A stretch of 45,508 bases of DNA from a virus, in the IMG/VR virus record IMGVR_UViG_3300002053_000023, positions 1-45,508 of that record, one strand, 5' to 3'. Both the position numbers and the translations under genes were made by a program. This document shows positions 6,434 through 14,095 of the stretch, in pieces. Position 1 is the first letter of the stretch; each line of letters starts with the position of its first letter. Below the pieces are notes generated by a model. The model ran no database searches. It was not told the origin of the DNA and saw only the letters and a list, made by a program, of their open reading frames with translations.

Positions 6434-6691
6434 ATGAGTGAAGGCGAATACAGAAACGCCGACTACGAGTATCAAGGCCTCTACGAAGTCGTCACCACCT
6501 ACGGCGGAAACAGAAACGACGTCGAGGTGGTTTCATCTTACATCGTAGCTGACGACGAGCAGAGAGCCCGGATGAGAGCTAGAGACGATATCGACGCCTC
6601 CTGGGATGAAGATTACATCTCCCAGTGCGTAAACAAGGTCGGCTCCGTCCGGGTCAGGTTACGCCCCAAAGAAGTCTTATCTGCTAAGTAA
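6434..6691 (+). CDS. Hypothetical acidic protein (85 aa)
   Basis: The frame can open at GTG 6341, but AGAGGAGGTTGAA stands 6 bases before an in-frame ATG at 6434 and the intervening bases form a hairpin, so the short form is preferred. The product has strands (YEVVTTYGG, VEVVSSYIVADD) and a helix (EQRARMRARDDI), ending with a basic strand VGSVRVRLRPKEV. Function unknown. Confidence 0.7.
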   Translation: MSEGEYRNADYEYQGLYEVVTTYGGNRNDVEVVSSYIVADDEQRARMRARDDIDASWDEDYISQCVNKVGSVRVRLRPKEVLSAK

Positions 6692-6803
6692 CTTATCGGG
6701 GTGAAGAGGGTGGTAGCCGCGCATCTTGACGCTCATCTTGATGCTTATGCCATCCCTGGGGCTGCGGGCCGAACCAACCCATGGCCTCTAGCCCCACTAA
6801 GAA
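6692..6803 (+). ncRNA. Structured RNA leader candidate upstream of DUF669-queE-folE
   Basis: A GC-rich gap of 124 bases without a plausible reading frame. CTTA..GGGG (6692-6701) pairs with CCCC..TAAG (6792-6801), then AGAGG (6705-6709) with CCTCT (6785-6789); inside, GGGTGG with CCATCC and GCATC with GATGC. The ribosome-binding site AAAGGAGGT of the next gene starts directly after the closing helix, at about 6802. The segment GGGTGAAG followed by CCG-A-ACCAAC also occurs, in the same order, in the leader at 3431. Could be a cis-regulatory RNA; no known riboswitch recognised. Confidence 0.45.
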
Positions 6804-6815
6804 AGGAGGTTTTAC

Positions 6816-7202
6816 ATGCCTAAACTAGTTAAAGTCGACTGGAAAGAAGTCGCAAAGCAAGAACTCATCCCAGAAGGGAAGGTTGCCGCTCGACTCGACA
6901 AAATCGAGGAACGGGAAGGCAAGGAAGAGCCTCACAACCCCTACTGGAACTTTGAGTTCACTGTTATCGCGCCCGAAGAGGTTGTTGGGCGTAAGGTATG
7001 GGATGTATTTATGCTCGATACCAAGTCCTTGTGGAAGTTGCGGAACTTCTGTCAATGCGTAGGCATTGCACTCGAAGGCACTCGCGACATCGACACCGAC
7101 GAACTCACTGGCCAAGAGGTCGGTCTTGTAATCGGCCACGAAACCTACGAGGGTAGAGAGCGGAACAGAGTCAAAGGATACTTCGAGTACAAGGTGGAAT
7201 GA
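6816..7202 (+). CDS. DUF669 family protein, probable ssDNA-binding partner
   Basis: 128 residues. The pattern NPYWNFEFTVI, VVGRKVWDVFML, SLWKLRNFCQCVGI, IDTDELTGQEVGLVI, YEGRERNRVKGYFEY is the DUF669 signature: an OB-like beta domain found in phages beside Sak4-type ATPases. Expected to bind single-stranded DNA in recombination or replication, though direct functional data for the family are limited. ATG at 6816 behind AAAGGAGGTTTTAC. Its stop overlaps the queE start by 4 bases, so it heads the queE-folE-HPRT operon. Confidence 0.8.
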   Translation: MPKLVKVDWKEVAKQELIPEGKVAARLDKIEEREGKEEPHNPYWNFEFTVIAPEEVVGRKVWDVFMLDTKSLWKLRNFCQCVGIALEGTRDIDTDELTGQEVGLVIGHETYEGRERNRVKGYFEYKVE

Positions 7203-7774
7203 AGTACCCCATCGTCGAGGTATTCGACTCTATTCAAGGAGAAGGTCTGTATACAGGAGCGCCCGTCAACTTCGTAAGGTTGGCGGGCTGCAACCTCTCC
7301 TGTGCCTTCTGTGACACCGACAAAGAAGCTAAGGAAGAACTCACTCCCAAGGAAATCCTGGCGCGCCTGAACCCAAGCATCAGGATAGTTGTACTCACGG
7401 GCGGGGAACCTACAACCCACTCCCTTACCGAGCTCATCAGTGCATTACACAAGGAGAGCTACCTCATTCACCTCGAGACGAATGGTACACAGCCGCTACC
7501 GAGCGGACTTGACTGGACCAGCGTCTCCCCTAAACCCGAAGAGTTCCCAAGGCCATCCTCGCCCCTCTTCAACGAAGCGAAGTGGCTTATTCCGGCCTGG
7601 GCATATGAGGATATCAAGTGGGACCTAGCATCGCTGCACTTCCTGCAGCCGGTGAACTACGAGAAGACGCTCAACATGGGAAACGTGAAGCGTTGTGTTT
7701 GGCTCCTCAAGAACAAGCCGCGCCCGAACCTTCGCCTTAGCATTCAACTACATAAAGTGATTGGAGTAAGGTAA
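7199..7774 (+). CDS. queE: QueE, 7-carboxy-7-deazaguanine synthase (radical SAM)
   Basis: QueE turns 6-carboxy-tetrahydropterin into 7-carboxy-7-deazaguanine. The 191-residue protein starts with the family signature VFDSIQGEG, has the radical-SAM cysteines C31, C35, C38 (CNLSCAFCD; CX3CX2C), TGGEPT for SAM binding, ETNGT and SVSPKP, and FLQPV near the end. Length is in the normal range of compact QueE enzymes. ATG at 7199 overlaps the DUF669 stop. Together with queC, queD and folE it gives a full preQ0 pathway in one phage. Confidence 0.95.
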   Translation: MKYPIVEVFDSIQGEGLYTGAPVNFVRLAGCNLSCAFCDTDKEAKEELTPKEILARLNPSIRIVVLTGGEPTTHSLTELISALHKESYLIHLETNGTQPLPSGLDWTSVSPKPEEFPRPSSPLFNEAKWLIPAWAYEDIKWDLASLHFLQPVNYEKTLNMGNVKRCVWLLKNKPRPNLRLSIQLHKVIGVR

Positions 7775-8025
7775 TGAAACAGAAGTACCCAATAGTAAGA
7801 CTTCACTGCAGAGACCAAGCGTTTTACAGCAGCGTCGACGACCCCAGGTCAACAGAGTACCCTATAGTTGAGATGATTATCGTGGGTCACCTTCTCCTGA
7901 AGGACGAGGAGAAGGTCGTCGTCGCTTTCGAATTCTTCGACGACCATGACGTACGCTACGTATCGTCCGTCCCAATACAAGACGTCATCGAGCTGGAGGT
8001 TCTGCGTGAACAAGACAAAGATTAA
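7774..8025 (+). CDS. Hypothetical protein between queE and folE (83 aa)
   Basis: ATG at 7774 overlaps the queE stop by one base (TAATG), so it is translated with it. Beta-rich: YPIVRLHCRD, YPIVEMIIVGHLLLKDEEKVVVAFEFF, VRYVSSVPIQDVIELEVL. It overlaps folE by 20 bases. The position inside the deazaguanine operon makes a role in that pathway possible, but no family is recognised. Confidence 0.75.
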   Translation: MKQKYPIVRLHCRDQAFYSSVDDPRSTEYPIVEMIIVGHLLLKDEEKVVVAFEFFDDHDVRYVSSVPIQDVIELEVLREQDKD

Positions 8026-8590
8026 GAAAGGAACTGCACTCATCCTCGAGGGACTCATCGGTCCTGAATGGAGTGAGGACGACAACTACCGAGACACTCC
8101 CCGACGCGTCGCGGACTTCTACGAGGAAATATTCGCGCCCAGAGGTTACGAAGCAACTACATTCCCTGCAAAGTACCGCCAAATGATAATCCTAGCTCAC
8201 CACCAAGAGTGGGCTATGTGTCCTCACCACTTGTTACCTTTCAAGCTAGATATCTCAGTTGCGTACATTCCCTCTGGGGAAGAAAGTCCTAGAGTCTTAG
8301 GCCTTTCAAAGCTCGTACGCCTCGTACAAAACCACTTCGAGGAGCCTATTCTACAGGAGGACTTAACGGACTCCATCGCTGACGAGGTCGTAAGAGTACT
8401 CACCTGGAAGAAGCACAACGAAGTCGACAAACCGATGGGAGTAGGAGTGCTTATCGAGGGAGAACACACGTGTATGCAAGCCCGAGGTGTGAAGACCCTA
8501 GGTCATGTCGTGACCTCGGCTATGCGGGGAGTCTTCTTGGACAAACCAGAAGTCCGAGAAGAGTTCCTATCACTCATAAGGAGGCCTTGA
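8006..8590 (+). CDS. folE: FolE, GTP cyclohydrolase I
   Basis: Type I GTP cyclohydrolase makes 7,8-dihydroneopterin triphosphate from GTP, the first step to queuosine-type bases (and folate). 194 residues with DTPRRVADFY, the zinc/active-site motif MCPHHLLPF (Cys72, His75), VLGLSKLVRLVQ, and the second zinc region GEHTCMQARGVK. I start at GTG 8006, 5 bases after GGAGGT; upstream residues of the frame are the previous gene out of phase. All catalytic residues seem present, so the phage can feed its own preQ0 pathway. Confidence 0.93.
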   Translation: MNKTKIKKGTALILEGLIGPEWSEDDNYRDTPRRVADFYEEIFAPRGYEATTFPAKYRQMIILAHHQEWAMCPHHLLPFKLDISVAYIPSGEESPRVLGLSKLVRLVQNHFEEPILQEDLTDSIADEVVRVLTWKKHNEVDKPMGVGVLIEGEHTCMQARGVKTLGHVVTSAMRGVFLDKPEVREEFLSLIRRP

Positions 8591-9081
8591 TGTTAGACAG
8601 ACTCATCGGCGAAGATGAAATCGCCTACCTAGTGGAAGGTCTCGGGAGCAAGATTACTATGATACACGACCCCTGCGTCTGGATTGTCATGGACGGAGCT
8701 TTCATGTTCGCCGCCGACCTACTCAGAAGAGCTAAAGGTATTCGGGCCGTCAAGTTCTTCTACGTGGACCGGGGGTACGGAACGCCCGAAGGCCCTTGGG
8801 AACCGCGAATCTTCCACATACGAGAGACACCCACCTTCCTGACGAAGTACATTCACGTCTTCGTAGACGTAGTCGTCGAGGAAGGAAAGACGTTTGAGGC
8901 TCTCCTCAACCTTGTCCCCGAGCGTCAACGTCCAAGTGTAGTTACATGTGCGCTCGTTATGAAGGGTCAGTACGAGCCTACTATACATGGAACATCGGTA
9001 GAGCCCGATAAATTCCTAACCGGCTATGGTATGGGACCTTATAGAAACCTACCGTTCATAGCCGAAAGGAGAAAGAAGTGA
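8590..9081 (+). CDS. Hypoxanthine/guanine phosphoribosyltransferase-like protein
   Basis: 163 residues, coupled to folE (ATG at 8590 overlaps its TGA). Type I phosphoribosyltransferase features: WIVMDGAFMFAADLLRR matches the early HPRT segment GgfmFaaDL, the PRPP-binding loop reads VFVDVVVEEGKTFEAL (residues about 92-104), and the C-terminus FLTGYGMGPYRNLPFI matches the HPRT GYGldyRNLPyI purine-clamp region. The loop has E-E where HPRTs usually have D-T, so specificity could differ. It may salvage guanine released by DpdA into GMP; alternatively it could act on a deazaguanine base. Both roles are inference from context. Confidence 0.7.
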   Translation: MLDRLIGEDEIAYLVEGLGSKITMIHDPCVWIVMDGAFMFAADLLRRAKGIRAVKFFYVDRGYGTPEGPWEPRIFHIRETPTFLTKYIHVFVDVVVEEGKTFEALLNLVPERQRPSVVTCALVMKGQYEPTIHGTSVEPDKFLTGYGMGPYRNLPFIAERRKK

Positions 9082-9266
9082 GTGTCGCAGACCGCTTCGA
9101 GAAGAGGGTCGCCGAGCTCTTAAAGACTAGAGCCCCGAATCCTCCAACAGCACACGCCATCTTCGAGGAAGCCTCGTACGCAGAGTGGTATCGCGGGTAC
9201 ACCAAAGGCGTTGCTGATGCCCTAGAGGTCGTCGCGGAGACCCTCAAGGAGATAAAACATGGCTGA
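9078..9266 (+). CDS. Hypothetical small protein (62 aa)
   Basis: GTG at 9078 follows AAAGGAGAAAGAA and overlaps the previous stop by 4 bases. Mostly helical: DRFEKRVAELLKTR, then HAIFEEASYAEWYRGYTKGVADALEVVAETL. It overlaps the zinc-ribbon gene by 8 bases. No family recognised. Confidence 0.75.
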   Translation: MSVADRFEKRVAELLKTRAPNPPTAHAIFEEASYAEWYRGYTKGVADALEVVAETLKEIKHG

Positions 9267-9456
9267 AATCGTAATATGCCCTTACTGCCGGAGGAACACT
9301 AACTTTGTCGAGGGGGACGCCCTACCCAAGTTCTGTTTTCACTGCAGGAAGCTCCTCCCACAGAAGTTCTGCAAGAAGTGTGGGCGAGGCATCTTGCCAG
9401 ACGATATAAACTTTTGTACCAACTGTGGAGCGAAAATTGAAACCACCACTGTGTGA
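9259..9456 (+). CDS. Double zinc-ribbon miniprotein (65 aa)
   Basis: Two zinc ribbons in 65 residues: CPYC with CFHC (residues 6-26) and CKKCG with CTNCG (near residues 36-58). Such double zinc ribbons usually mediate protein or nucleic-acid contacts. The gene overlaps the UDG-polymerase start by 20 bases, so the two are translationally linked, which hints at a polymerase accessory role. ATG at 9259; ribosome-binding site AAGGAG lies in the preceding gene. Confidence 0.8.
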   Translation: MAEIVICPYCRRNTNFVEGDALPKFCFHCRKLLPQKFCKKCGRGILPDDINFCTNCGAKIETTTV

Positions 9457-11647
9457 GGGTTGCCCCTTACAGGGAGAAGGATATGCCGAAGGTGAAGGAC
9501 CCGAAAACGCTACTATACTTTTACTTGGAGAGGCCCTCGGAGCGGAGGAAGCATCTAAAGGAAGACCCTTCGTTGGGGGCGCCGGAAGAGTTCTTAACTT
9601 CCTGCTTCAGAAGGCTGGCTTACGCCGGAGCGAGCTCTACATTACGAACGTTGTACGCTGCAGACCGCCTGGCAATCGCACTCCGACTGAAACAGAGATA
9701 CAAGAATGTTGCCGTAGGCATAAGCTGGGGGAGCTCCTCCAGGAGTTCAACCTCGTGGTCCTACTCGGGAATTCCGCCCTTCTTGCGGTTACTGGTAGGA
9801 CTGGCATTACACGCTGGAGGGGTTCTATTTTTCTTCAAGGAAAGGAAGACCGAGAGCTTTCTACGCACGGAGTCAAAGTACTACCCACAATTCATCCTGC
9901 AGCGATTATGCGGCAGCAGGACATGTTTCCTGTTGTGGTCGCTGACCTCCAACGAGCCGCCACTGAAGCTATCTCGCCTGAATACACACCGCCTAAACAA
10001 GATTATGTTCTAGAAGGAAACGTAGGACACATTCAAGGTTTCGGGGGCAGCCCTTTTACATTCGACGTGGAAACTTCACACCTAGAACCGAACCCGATGA
10101 GCATCACGCTACTCGGGCTCTCGGACGCTTCTGGTACGGCTGTTGTAATAGACAACCCGCGGGGCGCTCTAGAACTCGAAGCCCTACGAAAGGTCTTTTC
10201 CTCTCCGGTTACGAAGATAGCGCACAACATAATGTTCGATGTGCGCCATTTGAGGGCAAACGGAATTCCTGTAGTGCCGCCCTGGTTTGACACAATGATA
10301 GCTCACCACCTTGTCCTTAGTGATGTACCAAACGACTTAGGATTCGTCTCTTCGTTGTACACGCGAGTGCCTTACTGGAAGCACCTCGCAAAGACGAAAC
10401 CTAAGTGGTACAACGCTACGGACACGGATGTGGCCTTTCGTATATACGAGACCCTGAAGTACGAACTAGAGCTCAACGACCTAACTCGGGTCTTCGATAC
10501 CTCCATGAAAGTACTACCTGTCTTCGAGAAGATGCGCTCTACAGGGGTCCGCCTCAATCGCAAGCTTCAGCTCAAGTGGAAGATAGCCCTCGAGAGGAAA
10601 ATTTCTGAGTTAGAGAAGGCTCTGGTTGGGGGTATAGGAGACGTCACTTTCAATTGGCGCTCTCACCCACAGCTCTCGAAGCTACTCTACGAGAAGTTGA
10701 AGCTGCCGCGGATTTACTCTCGGTATTCGCAAAGCGTCACCACCAATGAAGAGGCGCTTGCAGAGCTTGAAGAGCTCACAGGTTCCAAGGTTGTAAAGAC
10801 GATTCGGCAACTACGGAAACTGAGCAAGCTCTCCTCTACCTACTTTTCCCCGCCTAGCACGGAGCGGGTTCATTCAGAGTACACACTTCACATAGCGGCT
10901 AACGGCCGCTCCTCTTCCCGAGACCCTAATTTGCAAAACGTGCCTAAGGGACCCGCCCGTGCTATCTACATCCCAGAAGACGGTAAGGTCTTCGTAGCGG
11001 CGGACTACAATCAAATCGAGTTGAGGGCGGCTGCAGTGATGTCGCAGGAAGCGGGGCTTCTCAAAGCCTTCGAGAAAGGAGAAGACATTCACACATATAC
11101 GGCTTCGCAGGTTTTCAACGTACGCATGTCCGAGGTCACTGAACACCAACGCCACCGCGCGAAGATGTCTGTCTACGGTATAGGTTATGGTCGTGGAGCA
11201 CGCTCCATGGCTCGAGAGTTCGGTTGGTCAGAGGCTGAGGCTCAACGATTCATCGACAGGTACTTCGAGAGGTTTGCTAAGATTAAGCTCTGGAGGCAGG
11301 ACCTTATAGCTGACGCTGAAAGGAATGGCTATCTAGTAAATCCTTTTGGCCGAAGGCGCTACTTCTTCGGCCAGAACATCGCCCCTAAAGTCTACAATTT
11401 TGTTCCCAGCTCAATAGCCGCTGACGTCCTATTCGAGTCGCTGGTCCTCCTAGACGGACAGTGCCCCAAGGACACTCGCCTCGTCCTTCAGATTCACGAC
11501 GACATAGTAGCTGAAACGCCTGTTGGCCAAGAGAAAGAGACTTCAGAGTGGCTCAAAGACATAATGCAACGTCCCATTGATGTACTTGACGGTTATTCTT
11601 TCCCCGTCGAGGTGCGCGTCGGTAAAACGTGGGAGGAACTGAAATGA
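9437..11647 (+). CDS. Uracil-DNA glycosylase - family A DNA polymerase fusion
   Basis: 736 residues in three parts. Residues 1-180 form a family 4 uracil-DNA glycosylase: cysteines 6, 9, 75 and 91 have the family's Fe-S spacing, with GEALG at 31-35, GRPFVGGAGRVLNFLL and TIHPAAIMR. Residues about 200-370 are a 3'-5' exonuclease (FDVETS, HNIMFDVRHLR, FDTMIAHH). Residues about 380-736 are PolA: motif A ADYNQIELR, motif B RAKMSVYGIGYG with Tyr at the position that governs sugar discrimination, PFGRRRYF, and motif C QIHDD. Start TTG 9437, 6 bases after GGAG; GTG 9425 lacks a site. It should copy phage DNA while removing uracil. Confidence 0.9.
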   Translation: MKPPLCEGCPLQGEGYAEGEGPENATILLLGEALGAEEASKGRPFVGGAGRVLNFLLQKAGLRRSELYITNVVRCRPPGNRTPTETEIQECCRRHKLGELLQEFNLVVLLGNSALLAVTGRTGITRWRGSIFLQGKEDRELSTHGVKVLPTIHPAAIMRQQDMFPVVVADLQRAATEAISPEYTPPKQDYVLEGNVGHIQGFGGSPFTFDVETSHLEPNPMSITLLGLSDASGTAVVIDNPRGALELEALRKVFSSPVTKIAHNIMFDVRHLRANGIPVVPPWFDTMIAHHLVLSDVPNDLGFVSSLYTRVPYWKHLAKTKPKWYNATDTDVAFRIYETLKYELELNDLTRVFDTSMKVLPVFEKMRSTGVRLNRKLQLKWKIALERKISELEKALVGGIGDVTFNWRSHPQLSKLLYEKLKLPRIYSRYSQSVTTNEEALAELEELTGSKVVKTIRQLRKLSKLSSTYFSPPSTERVHSEYTLHIAANGRSSSRDPNLQNVPKGPARAIYIPEDGKVFVAADYNQIELRAAAVMSQEAGLLKAFEKGEDIHTYTASQVFNVRMSEVTEHQRHRAKMSVYGIGYGRGARSMAREFGWSEAEAQRFIDRYFERFAKIKLWRQDLIADAERNGYLVNPFGRRRYFFGQNIAPKVYNFVPSSIAADVLFESLVLLDGQCPKDTRLVLQIHDDIVAETPVGQEKETSEWLKDIMQRPIDVLDGYSFPVEVRVGKTWEELK

Positions 11648-12120
11648 CAGAAGGCGACGAACTTACAAAGAAACTCAGCCCGAGGCTCCCAACGACTTGG
11701 TCTCCTGACCAGCTCCGGGAGCACTTCGAGAAGATGAAGCACTACCTGCCTGCCTTCACTTCTCAATACCTAAACAAGCCTGCTGGAGAACAGCACTATG
11801 ACAGGGGCATCTCCGACGACGTAGGGCGCACGCTTACAAAGACGGACACCCTAGAACTCATGAAAGTAGCCAGTCAACGCTACGAAAAGTTGTTCAGCTA
11901 CCGACCCACAATCGACGACATCGACGAGGAAACTCTAAGTGACGACCCTATGGACGAAGAGCTCGAAGTCAAGGTATCAATCAAACGACTGAACGATGGA
12001 CACGTCCTCATAAGAGCGGGGTGTCAAGAGCGCGTAGTGCACAACCTGAAAGAGTTGTACTCTATGCTGCGTGCACTAATACGAACGAACGTTCCTAAGA
12101 CACTCTTTGAGAGGAAATGA
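11644..12120 (+). CDS. Hypothetical protein, paralogue of the gene at 12599 (158 aa)
   Basis: ATG at 11644 overlaps the polymerase stop, with GGGAGG 8 bases upstream. N-terminal two thirds are polar and helical. The C-terminal 45 residues (about 110-155) align without gaps to the protein encoded at 12599-13156: both have K-V-x-V, an R, H-(V/I)-L, a Cys then (R)-(V/I)-V-H-N-x-K-E-L and a leucine-rich helix. Function unknown; position next to the polymerase suggests DNA metabolism. Confidence 0.75.
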   Translation: MTEGDELTKKLSPRLPTTWSPDQLREHFEKMKHYLPAFTSQYLNKPAGEQHYDRGISDDVGRTLTKTDTLELMKVASQRYEKLFSYRPTIDDIDEETLSDDPMDEELEVKVSIKRLNDGHVLIRAGCQERVVHNLKELYSMLRALIRTNVPKTLFERK

Positions 12121-12602
12121 TGCCAAAAATATCACTACCAGCTAGTCCTCCAAGACACAAAGTTCAGATACAGCTCATCCCGGAGACCAGCTGGTACTAC
12201 AACTTGCGTAAAGTCCTACCCAAGGAAGAGTGGGACAAGCTCCGGAAGCAAGTATACGCATACTATCAATATCAGTGCTCTGGTTGTGGGCAAGGTAACG
12301 TCCAACTCCACGCACACGAGGTTTGGAAGTTCGACATGAGGAGCAAGACACAGAAGCTTGTCCGGTTAGTTGCCTTATGTGAGCTCTGTCACGCAGTGGA
12401 GCACATAGGACACACAGAACTCCAAAGCCCAAAATACGTCCACAAGGTTGGGTTACACATCAAGACCGTTCTGGGCTGGACGCCTCAACAGTTCATGAAG
12501 AAACGCGAGGCCGCCTTCAACAAGTGGCATCAACGTAATAGATACACATGGAAGGTAGACTTCGGGCCTTACACACACCTTGTAAGGAAGGAGTTAAGAT
12601 GA
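12117..12602 (+). CDS. HNH-type nuclease domain protein
   Basis: 161 residues. Central region: YYQYQCSGCG, QLHAHEVWKF, LVRLVALCELCHAVEH, i.e. a CxxC / HAH / CxxCH...H arrangement characteristic of HNH endonucleases with a structural zinc, preceded by WDKLRKQVYA. May be a free-standing homing-type nuclease or a phage DNA-processing enzyme. Starts at ATG 12117 (or 12120), overlapping the previous stop, with AGAGGAA upstream. It sits between two paralogous genes, which fits either a mobile HNH gene inserted after a duplication or a three-gene unit. Confidence 0.75.
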   Translation: MMPKISLPASPPRHKVQIQLIPETSWYYNLRKVLPKEEWDKLRKQVYAYYQYQCSGCGQGNVQLHAHEVWKFDMRSKTQKLVRLVALCELCHAVEHIGHTELQSPKYVHKVGLHIKTVLGWTPQQFMKKREAAFNKWHQRNRYTWKVDFGPYTHLVRKELR

Positions 12603-13156
12603 AGAAGCTATTTTCAATGTCTCGGAGATGGGTCAAAACGGCGACCTCAAAGACTATAGGTGGCTTGAGCACCTTTATGGACGACTTGTTTTCTAGCGTA
12701 CCACCAAAGACATCGTTCATGCCGCTACCTAGAAGCCACCAAGAGGATATGTTTGTGCAAATGCTCGGCGCGCGGCAGCAGTCCGTGGCTCACTTGATGG
12801 GTTACGCAGGAATGCAAGGTCTTCGGGACCTGGAGGCTATGAGGGCTATCATACCGACTTACGCGTCGCGCGTCCCGGAAATAGACTTTACGAACGTTTT
12901 AAAGGAGGGTAAAGTGCATGTAGCTGTAAGATTTACAAGGGTCGACGAGGAACACATCCTCGTCGAAGTGGAGTGTATCAAACGCATAGTCCACAACAAA
13001 AAAGAGCTCCGTGAACTCGCGGCCAAGCTCATCGAAGAACACGCAGAAGGCTACCTCTTTGGTGAGCAACCCAAAGCCCCTCTACGGAGAGAGGAGCTCG
13101 CGACGGCGGCAAAGTCCCCGGAGCCTGACTACACAGCTAAGGAGGTGAAAGAGTAA
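12599..13156 (+). CDS. Hypothetical protein, paralogue of the gene at 11644 (185 aa)
   Basis: ATG at 12599 behind AAGGAAGGAGTTAAG. After a basic N-terminus (KKLFSMSRRWVKTATSK) comes a helical part and then, at residues about 100-145, the domain shared with the 158-residue protein upstream (VHVAVRFTR, HILVEVECIKRIVHNKKEL). The C-terminal 35 residues are low-complexity and probably disordered. The ORF can be extended upstream to 12548 inside the HNH gene but the ribosome-binding site marks 12599. Function unknown. Confidence 0.75.
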   Translation: MKKLFSMSRRWVKTATSKTIGGLSTFMDDLFSSVPPKTSFMPLPRSHQEDMFVQMLGARQQSVAHLMGYAGMQGLRDLEAMRAIIPTYASRVPEIDFTNVLKEGKVHVAVRFTRVDEEHILVEVECIKRIVHNKKELRELAAKLIEEHAEGYLFGEQPKAPLRREELATAAKSPEPDYTAKEVKE

Positions 13157-13434
13157 TGAAGAAACTTGAAAGAGCATTAGTAGTAATCTCTGTTTCATGT
13201 CTTCTCGTCGCGCTAGCAACCATATCTTTCCTCATGTTCAAGATGGGAGCTTTAGAAGCGCGAGTGTCGCTACTCGAGGACTCACAGAGAGAAGTCTTGG
13301 ACCGCATCGATATGTCTTCCACCAAACTTATTGACGTTATCCGGAGGTGGGAGCGCATAGGAAAGGAGCAACCAATTGTTGTTAAGCTTAGAGATACCGA
13401 CCCCTCACCTGAGGGAGTTTCTACCCCTGACTGA
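13156..13434 (+). CDS. Membrane-anchored coiled-coil protein (92 aa)
   Basis: ATG at 13156 after AAGGAGGTGAAAGAGTA, one base overlapping the preceding stop. Residues 8-30 form one strong membrane span (LVVISVSCLLVALATISFLM) after a KKLER start; residues 32-70 have heptad-like leucines (LEARVSLLEDSQREVLDRI), a coiled coil. The tail is disordered. It could anchor a complex at the membrane or serve in lysis; not identifiable. The end overlaps dpdA by 59 bases. Confidence 0.7.
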   Translation: MKKLERALVVISVSCLLVALATISFLMFKMGALEARVSLLEDSQREVLDRIDMSSTKLIDVIRRWERIGKEQPIVVKLRDTDPSPEGVSTPD

Positions 13435-14095
13435 CTTTGGGTTTGGGTTAGCCCAATTGTACTTGGACGAGACCCAGAAGGAGTACCATAAGCTCATGCA
13501 GGGTTGTCTCCTGGACAATGGCATGTACGAGCTGAACGACCCCCTTCGTATTCCGGAGCTCATCCAAGCAGCTATCCTTTGCAAACCGGAGGCCCTCATA
13601 GCGCCGGACTGGATGAATGACATGACTCGCACGCTCAACGCAACCATACAACTCGTTTTCGCGACCGAGAAGTTCAACGCTGACAGTAATCGGCTAGCGA
13701 AAGACCGGTGGGCTGTAGGGGGAGTCGTTCAGGGACGCAACCTAAAGGACCGCGTCGAATGCTTCCGCGAGCTGGTAGATTTAGGTTGTGAGCCTATCTG
13801 CTTTCCTTTTAGAACCCCACGAGACGAAACTATAGACGCCTTACTCGCCTCTGGTGAACTCAAGGAAGATTGTTGGTACCACCTACTCGGTTTGCAGAGA
13901 ATCGAGGAGCTTGTGCTTAAGCGTCCTGGTAAGTGGTCTATTGACACCGGGAAGCCTTTCAAAGGCTTCCGCATGGACCAGCTACCCATCCGAGGTCACG
14001 GGAGGCTAGCCCTACACGAGCCCCTCACCGAGAAGGCTCACAAGGCAGCTTTGTGGAACATAGCTTACATGAGGAGGGTGATGCAAAATGGCTGA
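13376..14095 (+). CDS. dpdA: DpdA-like DNA guanine transglycosylase
   Basis: 239 residues of TGT-like TIM barrel type. CLLDNGMYE replaces the DSGGFQ substrate motif of tRNA-guanine transglycosylase, followed by ALIAPDWMNDMTRT, VVQGRN, LGCEPICFPF, HLLGLQRIEEL (the GVGxPEdL-like segment) and SIDTGKPFKGFRM, whose Asp is the likely nucleophile position. DpdA enzymes exchange guanine in DNA for preQ0. Start TTG 13376, 7 bases after AAAGGAG; no zinc-binding C-terminal Cys/His set of tRNA TGT is present, which fits the DNA-specific branch. With phage queC, queD, queE and folE it should modify phage DNA. Confidence 0.8.
   Translation: MLLSLEIPTPHLREFLPLTDFGFGLAQLYLDETQKEYHKLMQGCLLDNGMYELNDPLRIPELIQAAILCKPEALIAPDWMNDMTRTLNATIQLVFATEKFNADSNRLAKDRWAVGGVVQGRNLKDRVECFRELVDLGCEPICFPFRTPRDETIDALLASGELKEDCWYHLLGLQRIEELVLKRPGKWSIDTGKPFKGFRMDQLPIRGHGRLALHEPLTEKAHKAALWNIAYMRRVMQNG

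Noticed and set aside
9453-10013. 186-residue frame overlapping the UDG domain
   Set aside because: Out-of-phase reading of the UDG-polymerase gene, with no independent start signal.
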